A stretch of 64,000 nucleotides of DNA from Chlamydiales bacterium (GTDB lineage Bacteria; Chlamydiota; Chlamydiia; Chlamydiales; Simkaniaceae). The notes under the pieces are model-generated. The model was not told where the DNA came from, did no database searches, and saw nothing but the letters and a program-made list of their open reading frames with translations. Shown here piece by piece: positions 52,309-60,442 of the stretch. Position numbers and translations under genes: made by a program. Each line of letters begins with the position of its first letter. Positions within the stretch are counted from its first letter, which is position 1. The stretch lies in the NCBI GenBank assembly GCA_024233515.1, contig JACKPO010000002.1, positions 186,001 through 250,000 on the forward strand, read 5' to 3'.

Positions 52309-53164
52309 GAAGATTTAAGGTTGTTTCCAGAAAATCTTTCCCTTCGTAAGTTTGAAGAATCACCTTTCTTGCTTTTTTATACTTTTCCTTGAGACGTCTT
52401 GTTTCCATGGAATCTACATCAGCAATAAATTGCGGGTACCCTAATTTTTCAGCGAGTGTTTTCCCTTGGAACTGCTTCAGGAGCTGCTTTTCAATTTCGT
52501 CTTCCCAAAGAGCTTCTGACATTGAGTATCCTTTACGGGAAGCGTAAAGCCATGCGTTATCCCGTCCATACCCCAAAATTGTTCCAATTAAGCCTTCGTG
52601 AGACCGAAGTTGCTCTTTGAGTAAAGGTTCTATTGTGACCCTCTTTAGGTCAATTCCCTTCCCAAATCTCTGAAAGTCTTCCTTGAACATTTCGTAGGTT
52701 TGATTCACCTTCTCTTGATTGGCCAGAACAATCACAACCCCATTATGAATCCAGGGGCTTTCTTCTTCCCACAAAGCAAAATGTTTCAGGTTAAAGTGGT
52801 GCGCATGTTTTTTCCACGTTTTCCATCCCAGCCCCATCCGAATATTATGGGGCAGTAAAACAGAGTAATTGTTCATGACATCTGATGAAAAAGAGATTTT
52901 TCGATAGGCGCAGAGGGAAACAGGCTTATCCCCGAGAAGCGTGTAGCCATAATCATTATGGAGGATTGCATGCTTAAAGAAATACTCTAAGCGCTTCTTA
53001 TCTCTTCGTGGCATCCTAACAACCATAGCTGTTCCGTCGTTTCTTGATACACTGAGCTTCACCGGAAGCAGATCAATAACGTTGAAACCCACCACTAGAG
53101 TTAACAAGCCCAACAAGAGAATTCTCGTAAATAATCTAATCAATCGGGCCGAGGAGTTCCGCAA
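52295..53164 (-). CDS. Hypothetical protein with N-terminal membrane anchor
   Basis: 289 aa; one hydrophobic helix near the start (IRLFTRILLLGLLTLVVGF, about 9-28) acts as signal or anchor. The rest is soluble: RMPRRDKKRLEYFFKHAI, YGYTLLGDKPVSLC and TILGYGRDNAWLYASR at about 195 look like conserved blocks, but I do not know the family. Convergent with cysS, overlapping it by 14 bases, and enclosed between the two cysS 3' ends, suggesting that it was inserted or duplicated together with that end. Confidence 0.7.
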   Translation of the reverse strand: MRNSSARLIRLFTRILLLGLLTLVVGFNVIDLLPVKLSVSRNDGTAMVVRMPRRDKKRLEYFFKHAILHNDYGYTLLGDKPVSLCAYRKISFSSDVMNNYSVLLPHNIRMGLGWKTWKKHAHHFNLKHFALWEEESPWIHNGVVIVLANQEKVNQTYEMFKEDFQRFGKGIDLKRVTIEPLLKEQLRSHEGLIGTILGYGRDNAWLYASRKGYSMSEALWEDEIEKQLLKQFQGKTLAEKLGYPQFIADVDSMETRRLKEKYKKARKVILQTYEGKDFLETTLNLLTVF

Positions 53165-53325
53165 TATTCACAGACAGCGTTTGTCGCTTTATTTACCCTT
53201 TTATACTTATGAAAAAAGTAACGTCTTCTTCATGCCTTCTCCTTTGCTTGTAAAGCATGTTACATAAAACAGGTCCCATCATTTTCTTCCTAATCTTTTT
53301 TTTCAACATCTTTTCAACATCTTTT

Positions 53326-53409
53326 ATGTCTGACTTCATCTACACCCAAGGGTACCTCATCGAAGACAGCTCCACCGGCTCCCGCGTCAAAAAAACAATG
53401 AAACCATAA
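53326..53409 (+). pseudogene. Duplicated 3' end of cysS
   Basis: Bases 53332-53394 match the last codons of cysS (52240-52302) at 56 of 63 positions, keeping the reading frame (IEDSSTGSRVKK). An ATG six bases upstream makes a 27-codon frame, but no ribosome site is clear. It is the only recognisable content of the 383-base gap between the preceding hypothetical gene and the DUF4143 ATPase; the rest holds a short direct repeat TTTCAACATCTTTTCAACAT. Confidence 0.75.
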
Positions 53410-53510
53410 GCTATACGTAATTAACCATATACATAAATTTCTAATTTATTTTACCTTGATTTTTTTAGAACAGGCAGCAAAAATAACCCCTAATTTTATA
53501 GACTTAATCT

Positions 53511-53524
53511 CAAAATAAGGGCAT
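53511..53524 (+). promoter_or_regulatory. Motif shared upstream of DUF4143 ATPase genes
   Basis: CAAAATAAGGGCAT, 23 bases before the ATPase start, nearly equals CAAAATATGGGCAT upstream of the ATPase at 56676-57806 (minus strand 57857-57844). Possible self-regulatory operator. Confidence 0.4.
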
Positions 53525-53547
53525 AATAAAGAGAAAACGGTGATGTA

Positions 53548-54198
53548 ATGAAACGGGATCGCACAGCATTTCTCACTTCTTGGCTTAAATCCAAGGGACG
53601 TAAGCCTTTGGTGATTCGCGGGGCACGCCAAACAGGAAAGACTTGGCTTGTCCGTGATTTTGCTCGGTCTGCCAAGAAAGAACTGATTGAGCTGAATTTT
53701 GAGAAGAGGCCTCAATATGAGTCTCTTTTTACCTCTAATGATCCCCATGAGATCCTCTTAAATATTGAAGCCTCACTGGGAAAAAAAGTAGATCCTAAAA
53801 AAGGGTTGCTTTTCCTCGATGAAATTCAAATGGCTCCAAAGCTTTTAGGTAAACTAAGATGGTTTGCTGAGGAGATGCCGGAACTTCCTGTGATTGCGGC
53901 CGGTTCCCTCTTAGATTTTGCGTTAGCAGATCATGAGTTTAGTATGCCTGTCGGCAGGATCAGTTATATGTACCTCGAGCCCCTTTCCTTCGAAGAGTTT
54001 TTGGAGGCTATTGGAAAAACTGAGCTCAAGAGCTTCTTAAGTCGCTATGAGTGGAACAAAAAAATTCCCGAAGCGATTCATCAAGAACTCATCAAAAAAA
54101 TGAAGGAATATCTGATCGTGGGGGGAATGCCAGCGGTGGTTTCCACTTGGGCAAACGAGAAGGACCTTGGCCTTGTGAATCAAGTCCAATTTGATTTA
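53548..54198 (+). pseudogene. DUF4143 ATPase, 5' part, interrupted by IS630 element
   Basis: First 217 codons of an AAA/DUF4143 ATPase: Walker A IRGARQTGKTW at about 24-34, Walker B LLFLDEIQMAP, sensor AAGSLLDFAL and EYLIVGGMPAVV. The frame is cut after the codon TTA by the insertion element. Removing the element and one TA joins this part in frame to 55338, restoring a 448-aa protein without any other lesion. The truncated product ends with a few codons of the IS end and lacks the DUF4143 domain, so it is probably inactive. Confidence 0.9.
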
Positions 54199-54249
54199 TA
54201 CCATTTATCAAAAATAAAGTTTAGTGTATGATCTTTGGTTTTCAACCCC

Positions 54250-54765
54250 ATGGAGAGTCAAATGAATACACCAGAAGACATACAATTAAAAAGTTCAGAA
54301 GTAGATTTTTTCTACCTTGCAAAGCGCGAACCTAATCCCAGAACACGCATACGACTCCTCGCTTTGGGCCATCTAAAAGCAGGCAAATCCAAGCAGGAAG
54401 TCACTGAAATGTTCCGGATTGTTCTCATTACATTGCGTCGATGGGTACTACGATTTGCTGCTAAAGGGGTGCCAGGGTTAAAGGAGCAGCCTGGTAAAGG
54501 CCGCAAAAGAAAGCTAGCTGAAGAACAAGAGGAAGCATTTCGGCAACAAGTAGAAAAACTGCAGACTCTTCGTGAGGGTGGAAGGGTTCGGGGACAAGAT
54601 ATTCAGGTTTTGCTTAAAGAAAAATTCTGTGTTGATCATGCGCTACCAAGTGTTTACCACGTACTTGAACGGTGTGGGCTCTCGTGGATTTCAGCACGAT
54701 CAAAACATCCAAAATCTGATCCTTTGATTCAAGAAGACTTTAAAAAAAATTTCAAGAAAAAGTAG
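54250..54765 (+). CDS. IS630 transposase, N-terminal frame (orfA)
   Basis: 171 aa from ATG 54250 (MESQMNTPEDIQLK). Helix-turn-helix DNA-binding region: IRLLALGHLKAGKSKQEVTE with VLITLRRWVLRF, then a second HTH (VRGQDIQVLLKEKFCVDHAL, SVYHVLERCGLSW). Ends shortly after an A8 tract (54742-54749). A -1 shift on the tract would read through to orfB and give a single ~358-aa transposase, the usual size for the family. Confidence 0.88.
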   Translation: MESQMNTPEDIQLKSSEVDFFYLAKREPNPRTRIRLLALGHLKAGKSKQEVTEMFRIVLITLRRWVLRFAAKGVPGLKEQPGKGRKRKLAEEQEEAFRQQVEKLQTLREGGRVRGQDIQVLLKEKFCVDHALPSVYHVLERCGLSWISARSKHPKSDPLIQEDFKKNFKKK

Positions 54766-54773
54766 CAGGAGTA

Positions 54774-55325
54774 TTGCCAGAAGGCATTGCTTCTGAAAAT
54801 GTTGAAATTTGGTTTCAAGACGAAGCAAGGGTTGGGCAAAGAGGGACGGTCACTCGGTTATGGGCAAGACGGGGTACTCGTCCCCGAGTGATCCGACAAC
54901 AGCAGTTTGAGTATGCCTATATTTTTGGTGCTGTCTGTCCAAAAAAAGACCGAGCAGTAGGATTGGTTTTGCCAACAATTGGGATGGGATGTATGCAAAA
55001 ACACTTAGAGGAGATTTCTAAGGAAATTGAGCCTGGTAATCATGCAGTTATTGTATTCGATCGAGCTGCTTGGCATACAACGAAAAAGCTGTGCATACCA
55101 AACAATATATCGCTACTACCGTTGCCTGCAAGTTCTCCTGAGTTAAATCCGACTGAACAAGTATGGCAAGTGCTTAGAGATCGATATTTAGGAAACCGTT
55201 GTTTTGATTCCTATGAGCATATTTTGGGCAGTTGCTGCGATGCTTGGAATGCATTTACCTCACAAGTTGGAGCTGTGCGTCAACTGTGTTCAAGAGAGTG
55301 GGCTCAGACTAAACTTTATTTTTGA
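54774..55325 (+). CDS. IS630 transposase, DDE catalytic frame (orfB)
   Basis: 183 aa, one base back in phase relative to orfA; conserved sequence (KVAGVLPEG) extends upstream of the ATG to the A8 tract, so it is probably made as an orfA-orfB fusion by -1 frameshifting rather than alone. All catalytic residues are present: D in WFQDEARVGQRG, D in IVFDRAAWH and E in SPELNPTEQVWQ. Confidence 0.9.
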   Translation: MPEGIASENVEIWFQDEARVGQRGTVTRLWARRGTRPRVIRQQQFEYAYIFGAVCPKKDRAVGLVLPTIGMGCMQKHLEEISKEIEPGNHAVIVFDRAAWHTTKKLCIPNNISLLPLPASSPELNPTEQVWQVLRDRYLGNRCFDSYEHILGSCCDAWNAFTSQVGAVRQLCSREWAQTKLYF

Positions 55326-55337
55326 TAAATGGTATTA

Positions 55338-56033
55338 ATCTCCACTTATCGCGATGACTTTGGAAAGTATCGTGGAAGACTCTCCGTTGATCGTTTAGAA
55401 GAGGTGATGACCTCTGTTCCTCATCAATTAGGGCGGAAATTTGTCTACAAAACGGTGAATGCAGACGTTAACAGTCCTTCGCTCAAACAAGCTTTATCTC
55501 TTCTGACAAAAGCACGGGTTTGCCATCAAGTGTTAGCAACCGCAGGAAATAGTCTTCCCCTTGCTGCAGAAGAAAAAGACAAGTTTTTCAAAGTTATCTT
55601 TCTCGACTGTGGTTTGTGCGGAGCCTCTTTAGGACTGACCCTTCACCAAGTCAACTCTATCCAAGATATTTCAATCATTAACAATGGTGGGATGGCCGAG
55701 CAACTTGCAGGGCAACTCCTTCGAACTCTTTCCCCTCCTTATCTTTCTCCTTCTCTGCATTATTGGATGCGTGAGGCAAGGGGAAGTTCTGCAGAGATTG
55801 ATTATTTGATTCAGCATGAAAATCAAGTAGTTCCTGTCGAAATTAAGGCGGGAAAGACGGGGAAACTCAGATCCCTTCATCTCTTTATGGAAAGTAAAAA
55901 GAGGTCGTTTGCGATTCGTATTAACTCAGACTATCCCTGTAAGGGTCAAGTTAAATTAAGTAGAGGGCAATACGAACTTTTCTCCATTCCATTTTACCTG
56001 ATCGGTCAACTTCCTCGCTTAATCACGAGCTGA
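55338..56033 (+). pseudogene. DUF4143 ATPase, 3' part, separated by IS630 element
   Basis: Last 232 codons including stop of the ATPase begun at 53548. It starts with ISTYRDDFGKYRGRLSVDR and carries the DUF4143 domain with EIDYLIQHENQVVPVEIKAG (nuclease-like D...ExK pattern). A product could in theory start at 55329 or a later internal codon, but the ATPase core would be missing. Confidence 0.88.
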
Positions 56034-56049
56034 ATGTTGTCTACGATAT

Positions 56050-56680
56050 GTTCAACCCCGGAGTGCTACTTATTTTTCTCTTTAGCGCTGCATAAATAGG
56101 TGAGATTTTTTGCACGCGAAGCGCATGGGCAGCTCCTTAGAGCTGGTCAAGCTTCGATGAAAAAAAGATTGCCTATTTATGTGGATGATAAAGGGAACAT
56201 CGCGTTCAATGGCTTCTTTTATTTTCTAGGAGAACCGATGGAAGAAGAAGTCAAAAAAGTTAATCGTTGACAGCTTTCCTGTTGCAGCGTGCCAAAATAA
56301 CAAAATTTTCCGATGTAAGCTTTTCACAGGGAAGGCTTTTCATGGATATACAGCATCCAAAAAAAGCTATTTTTTTGGAATCAAGGTTCACATGATCGTA
56401 ACCTCTGACGGGATTCCGATTCAGTTTCTATTTACCCCAGGAAGTGCTGCAGACATCTCTACGTTTAGGCTCAAGGTGCTATTTTTCATTCTTGCGGTAA
56501 CAATAAGGTATACACTAAAGAAGCTTTTGCCATAGCGCCGCATAAGGCTTCTAGAATCAACGCATCTACTTCGCTTCGCCCGAACGCTCACGGTGAACCA
56601 CCTTAGCTCGGCGCTCATCTTGTATCTACGTCAATTCTATTTGCCTCTGCAGCGAAATAAGTGGCACTCCGGGGTTCAAC
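56050..56680 (+). mobile_element. IS982-like remnant
   Basis: 631 bp between inverted ends: GTTCAACCCCGGAGTGCTAC at the left and, inverted at the right, GTTGAACCCCGGAGTGCCAC. The interior contains a broken IS982-type transposase. Full elements are about 950-1000 bp, so roughly a third is deleted. The right end touches the stop of the convergent-side ATPase gene. Confidence 0.8.
56230..56535 (+). pseudogene. IS982-family transposase fragment
   Basis: Open segment reading LIVDSFPVAACQNNKIF, KAFHGYTASKKSYFFGIKVH and FTPGSAADISTF: the central part of an IS982 DDE transposase with the first two catalytic aspartates (VDS, AAD). The N-terminal part upstream is in another frame behind a stop, and the C-terminal part with the catalytic Glu is gone. 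Confidence 0.8.
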
Positions 56681-57806
56681 TGATAAAGGAGAGGTAATTC
56701 TCTTGGTTAATACACTCGAAATTGGATTTGGGATAGGTTTTCGTCCAAAGCTTTGGAGCAGGGACGATTGCATTTCCTGATTTAAACTCATAGCCGAAGA
56801 GGTTCCCCTCGCGCTCTTCAATCCAGTCGATTTCCTTTTGATCGTACGTTCGCCAGAAATAGTTGTTACTCCAGAGGCGGGTGTATTCTTGCTTTTTAAG
56901 TCGTTCCATGACGAGGTAGTTTTCCCAAAGCAGTCCCAAGTCGTCTCGTCTAGAAAGAGGGTTAAAGTTATTGATCAGAGCGTTCCGTATTCCGTTATCA
57001 CAAAAATAGTATTTTGAGGTTTTTGTGACTTCGTTGCGCAGGTTACGACTAAAACCCCGAATATTGACAATCACAAAGACCTGTTCAAGAAGATCAAGGT
57101 ATCTTTCGATCGTTTTTTTGTTCATTCCCAATTTTGTTGCTAGCTCACTGTGAGAAACCTCCTTGCCGATTTGAAACGCTAAGAGGATGAGAAGATCGAT
57201 AAGCTTTTTGGATTTTGTGATTCCCTCGTAAGCTAAGATATCCTTTAGAAGATAAGAAGAAACAAGCTCATGGAGATATTCCCGATTAAGGTCATCTCCT
57301 TTCATTGTAACAATTTCAGGGTAGCTTCCATAGATCAGACGAGAGTCTAAATGAGCTTTTGTTTTATCGAGGGTTTCGATTTGATTCAGCTCAATTTGGG
57401 AAAGGGGATACATCTTTAATGTGTATTTCCGTCCTGTTAAGGGTTCTCCAACTTGTTTTGTAAGGTCAAATGTGGAAGAGCCTGTTGCAATCACGCGGAC
57501 ATGGGGGAGATGGTCAACAATGAGCTTTAAATTTTGTCCGATATTAGGAACATGTTGAGCTTCATCGATAATGAGAAGATCATAATCCCCAATAAAGGCT
57601 TCCAGTTGATCTATAGAGGAGCTTGAGAGTTCTTTTTGGGTGAAGATGTCCTCTCCGGATACCAAAAGAGCTCGCTTCTCATTTTCAAGAAATCTCTTGA
57701 TAAGAGTTGTTTTACCCACTCTTCGAGCTCCATAGATCACAACGACTTTTCCAGGAGCTAGGATTGATTTAAGCCTTTCTAATTGATTCTGAGGGATATA
57801 TGTCAT
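56676..57806 (-). CDS. AAA ATPase with C-terminal DUF4143 domain
   Basis: 376 aa from ATG 57806; a TTG four codons earlier (57818) is an alternative. Walker A IYGARRVGKTT at about 25-35, Walker B LLIIDEAQHVP, sensor VIATGSSTFDL, winged-helix stretch VSHSELATKLGMNKKTIERY and a C-terminal KEIDWIEEREGNLFGYEFKSG. The stop codon falls at the boundary with the IS982-like end, but family members usually end shortly after this point (ENYLSFI), so the protein is probably complete. Distinct in sequence from the two other DUF4143 genes in the window. Confidence 0.88.
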   Translation of the reverse strand: MTYIPQNQLERLKSILAPGKVVVIYGARRVGKTTLIKRFLENEKRALLVSGEDIFTQKELSSSSIDQLEAFIGDYDLLIIDEAQHVPNIGQNLKLIVDHLPHVRVIATGSSTFDLTKQVGEPLTGRKYTLKMYPLSQIELNQIETLDKTKAHLDSRLIYGSYPEIVTMKGDDLNREYLHELVSSYLLKDILAYEGITKSKKLIDLLILLAFQIGKEVSHSELATKLGMNKKTIERYLDLLEQVFVIVNIRGFSRNLRNEVTKTSKYYFCDNGIRNALINNFNPLSRRDDLGLLWENYLVMERLKKQEYTRLWSNNYFWRTYDQKEIDWIEEREGNLFGYEFKSGNAIVPAPKLWTKTYPKSNFECINQENYLSFIS

Positions 57807-57843
57807 ATTACTACCCAAATTCTTATAAATTCAGTATAGCAGA

Positions 57844-57886
57844 ATGCCCATATTTTGCCAAATACGGGCATTACGCTGCCCGTATT
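57844..57886. promoter_or_regulatory. Palindromic half-sites between lysS and ATPase gene
   Basis: Three alternating copies of one half-site: TGCCCATATTT (57845-57855), AAATACGGGCA (57860-57870) and TGCCCGTATTT (57877-57887). The first two form a palindrome centred on GCC just upstream of the ATPase; the last two form a perfect 11-bp stem with a 6-base loop just after lysS. It may be an operator for the ATPase gene, a lysS terminator, or both. Confidence 0.5.
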
Positions 57887-57889
57887 TAA

Positions 57890-59473
57890 TTATTCTTCGG
57901 GGCGCATCATCGGGAAGTAGACAACGTCGCGAATGGAGAAGGCGTCGGTGAAGAGCATCGTGAGGCGATCGATTCCAATGCCTAGCCCGCCTGTGGGAGG
58001 CATCCCTTGGCAGATCGCTTCGATAAACTCTTCATCCATCGGATTGGCTTCATCGTCGCCCCCTTCGCGCATTTTGTTTTGCTGCTCTAGGAGTTGCCGC
58101 TGAAGCTCAGGGTCGTTGAGTTCCGAGTAGGCGTTGCAAAACTCGTAGCCGAGGATAAAGGTTTCGAACCGCTCGACAAACTTCTCTTCGCGAAGTTTAG
58201 GATCGCGATGGAGTTTGCAGAGGGGAGTCGTCTCGATCGGATGATCGATGATGTGGTGGGGTTGAATGAGTGAGGCTTCCGCAAACTCTTCAAAAAGATA
58301 TGCTATGAGCTTTCCACGAGGAGCTGTTTTCAGTTTGTCGGGATCGATTTTCCCTTTCAGTTTTTCTCGCATGGCATCGTCTGAGAGTTTGTCGGGATCG
58401 ATTTTGCCATATTCCCGGATCGCATCTTTCATCGAGAGGCGCTTCCAGGGAGTTTTCAAATCGATCAGATGTTCGTTTCCTTGTTTGTCCTTACGCATCC
58501 CAATTTCAGTTGAACCATAGAGCTCTTTTGCTAAGTGTGCAAAGAGATTTTCGGTAAAGGTCATCACGTCGTTGTAGTCCCAGAAAGCGGCATACGATTC
58601 AAGCATCGTGAACTCAGGATTATGGGTCCGATCAAGCCCTTCGTTGCGGAAGACCTTTCCAATTTCAAAAACACGGGTCAAACCTCCCACAATGAGTTTT
58701 TTGAGGGAAATTTCGATTGCAATTCGAAGGTACATCGTTTGGTGGAGAGCATTGAGTTCGGTAATGAAGGGGCTTGCTTCAGCTCCACCGTAGATGTTTT
58801 GTAGTACTGGCGTTTCCACTTCCATAAAGTCTGCTGCTTCGAAATACTTTCGGATCTTGGAGACGAGGAAGCTGCGTGTTTTGAGTCTTTCGACTGATTC
58901 GGGATTGGTGATGAGATCAAGCCACCGCTTTCGGTAGCGGGTTCCTTTGTCGGTCAAACCACTGTGTTTATCAGGGAGGGGAAGAAGTGTTTTACAAAGA
59001 AGGGTTACTTCCTTTGCAAAAATGGTGAGTTCTCCCTTTTGTGTCCTGAAAAGGTGTCCTTCCACCCCGACGATATCGCCTAGATCGATCTTCTTTTCGA
59101 TAAATTTGATCGGGCGGACTTCTGCTTCTTCGGAGAGCCCTCTGACCTTCGTGAGGTCTCGGTTGAACATGATCTGAATACGTCCTGTCTCATCCTGGAT
59201 GTGACTAAAAGCGTTTTTCCCCATCGCGCGGAAAAGGACCAAACGCCCAGCAATCCGAACGAGGTCGGTCTTTCCCTCTCCTGCCTCTTCACTTCCCCCA
59301 ATCGCAGATCCTTCAAATTTATCATGCAAAGCGCGCATCTGGTGTGTCGGTTCATATTTATGGGGGTAGGGCTCGACCCCAAGCTCCCGGATCTCCTTCA
59401 GCTTTGCGCTTCGGTTCTGGAATTCTTCGTAGCCATGATACTCAGGGGCCTGGATCTCTTTCACTTCGGTCAT
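57890..59473 (-). CDS. lysS: Lysyl-tRNA synthetase, class II
   Basis: 527 aa, ATG at 59473 with GGAG 9 bases upstream. N-terminal OB anticodon-binding domain (VRIAGRLVLFRAMGKNAFSHI), class II motif 2 (KVFRNEGLDRTHNPEFTMLE) and motif 3 (PPTGGLGIGIDRLTMLFTD) are clear. Compared with the usual ~500 aa it has an insertion near 355-385 with GKIDPDKL repeated twice, 18 codons apart, reflected in a 20-base DNA repeat. Ends in a hairpin region shared with the next gene. Confidence 0.96.
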   Translation of the reverse strand: MTEVKEIQAPEYHGYEEFQNRSAKLKEIRELGVEPYPHKYEPTHQMRALHDKFEGSAIGGSEEAGEGKTDLVRIAGRLVLFRAMGKNAFSHIQDETGRIQIMFNRDLTKVRGLSEEAEVRPIKFIEKKIDLGDIVGVEGHLFRTQKGELTIFAKEVTLLCKTLLPLPDKHSGLTDKGTRYRKRWLDLITNPESVERLKTRSFLVSKIRKYFEAADFMEVETPVLQNIYGGAEASPFITELNALHQTMYLRIAIEISLKKLIVGGLTRVFEIGKVFRNEGLDRTHNPEFTMLESYAAFWDYNDVMTFTENLFAHLAKELYGSTEIGMRKDKQGNEHLIDLKTPWKRLSMKDAIREYGKIDPDKLSDDAMREKLKGKIDPDKLKTAPRGKLIAYLFEEFAEASLIQPHHIIDHPIETTPLCKLHRDPKLREEKFVERFETFILGYEFCNAYSELNDPELQRQLLEQQNKMREGGDDEANPMDEEFIEAICQGMPPTGGLGIGIDRLTMLFTDAFSIRDVVYFPMMRPEE

Positions 59474-59548
59474 TAGGGGTCTCCAATGGTTAATCCCCTA
59501 TCATATCGCAAAGGAGAAATAATGAAAATGGTAGAGCCTAATCTGATG

Positions 59549-59572
59549 GACCCCTTCTCTTACGAAGGGGTC
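59549..59572. terminator. Hairpin upstream of lysS
   Basis: GACCCCTTC-TCTTAC-GAAGGGGTC, a perfect 9-bp stem with 6-base loop in the gap between the repeat element and lysS. No T run on either strand. It could end the minus-strand F-box transcript or sit in the lysS leader. Confidence 0.35.
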
Positions 59573-59589
59573 GGATGAATCCAAGAAGG

Positions 59590-59754
59590 TATACCTAACA
59601 TGATTCAAAAGTTGGTTTTTGGCTGCGTTGGCTTCGCAGCAAATTTCTTGCCTTCACCCTCCGCCTTGTGCTCGCACAATGGTCGCTCGCTCCAGGCAAA
59701 AAATCTGCGCGGCCGCCTTGCCAAATTCCCAACTTTTAAATCATGTTAGGTATA
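59590..59754. repeat. MITE-like inverted-repeat element, copy 3
   Basis: 165 bp with the same terminal repeats as copies at 35310 and 47830, same orientation as copy 2. It ends 7 bases beyond the 3' end of the F-box-like gene and could affect its transcript end. Confidence 0.85.
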
Positions 59755-59761
59755 GTTGTCT

Positions 59762-60280
59762 TTATCGATTTTTTACGACTGCCGCCATCTGGAGTAAAGC
59801 TCCCACTTTTTGGATTGGTTCGGAAATCATTTGAACGACTTTTTTCCCTTCAAAGATATTTTGACGTGCCACATCTACAGCAATTGCGACATATTCAGGA
59901 TCTCTATCGAGTGGATCGTCTAAAGCGGCTGCTTTATTTAGTCTAGCCTCCAGGGGCTCTACATCCTTATGGATCAGTGGAGTTGGGCTTCCAGATTTTT
60001 CTCTTTCGGAATGGATTTTTCTTAATGCAAAAGATTGCTCAGTAGGTGATAGAATGTTTTTTGCTTCTTTCTCTGCATCATTATAAAGATCGTTCAGAGA
60101 TTTTTTTTGCAGTAATTTTGTTTCTGAAACGACTCCGTTTAATTCGTGGTTCACAGCCGAACAAGCTGCGCTATCTGCTGACGGTACCCAAGATAGGATA
60201 TGCTCTAAATTGTCGGGACCTAAATCATCCCAAGTTGCAGGTATTTCTCCAATACCAATTGTTCTATTGATAGTAGCCAT
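59762..60280 (-). CDS. F-box-like domain protein, candidate effector
   Basis: 172 aa; ATG at 60280 preceded by GGGGGA (the frame runs back to 60292). Residues about 12-58 resemble an F-box: WDDLGPDNLEHILSWVP followed by SADSAACSAVNHELNGVV, with the L-P-x-x-L-x-x-x-I-L-S-x-V/L-P...D...S-V pattern of eukaryotic F-box proteins that bind Skp1 in SCF ubiquitin ligases. The rest is helical with no recognised substrate-binding repeat. F-box proteins are known from environmental chlamydiae and act in the host cell. Inference: a type III-secreted ubiquitin-pathway protein. F-box is short, so chance similarity is possible. Confidence 0.7.
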   Translation of the reverse strand: MATINRTIGIGEIPATWDDLGPDNLEHILSWVPSADSAACSAVNHELNGVVSETKLLQKKSLNDLYNDAEKEAKNILSPTEQSFALRKIHSEREKSGSPTPLIHKDVEPLEARLNKAAALDDPLDRDPEYVAIAVDVARQNIFEGKKVVQMISEPIQKVGALLQMAAVVKNR

Positions 60281-60442
60281 TGTTTCCCCCATTTTGTTTG
60301 AAAACTTTTGTTTTACAATAGATATTATAACAAATTTTTTAATTTTATTAAATATTAAAAATTAACAAGTTGAGGTTAAGTTAGTTAGAAATGGAATATC
60401 AAATTACTAGATTATAAGTAGCTTATATTAAGGAACTTCAGG

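Larger units (their letters stand above)
54199..55335 (+). mobile_element. IS630-family insertion sequence, intact
   Basis: About 1137 bp. Terminal inverted repeats of 27 bp (TACCATTTATCAAAAATAAA and on; left 54199-54225, right 55308-55334) with a TA on each side (54197-54198, 55336-55337), the target duplication expected of IS630/Tc1-mariner elements. Contains two overlapping-phase transposase frames. Confidence 0.93.
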
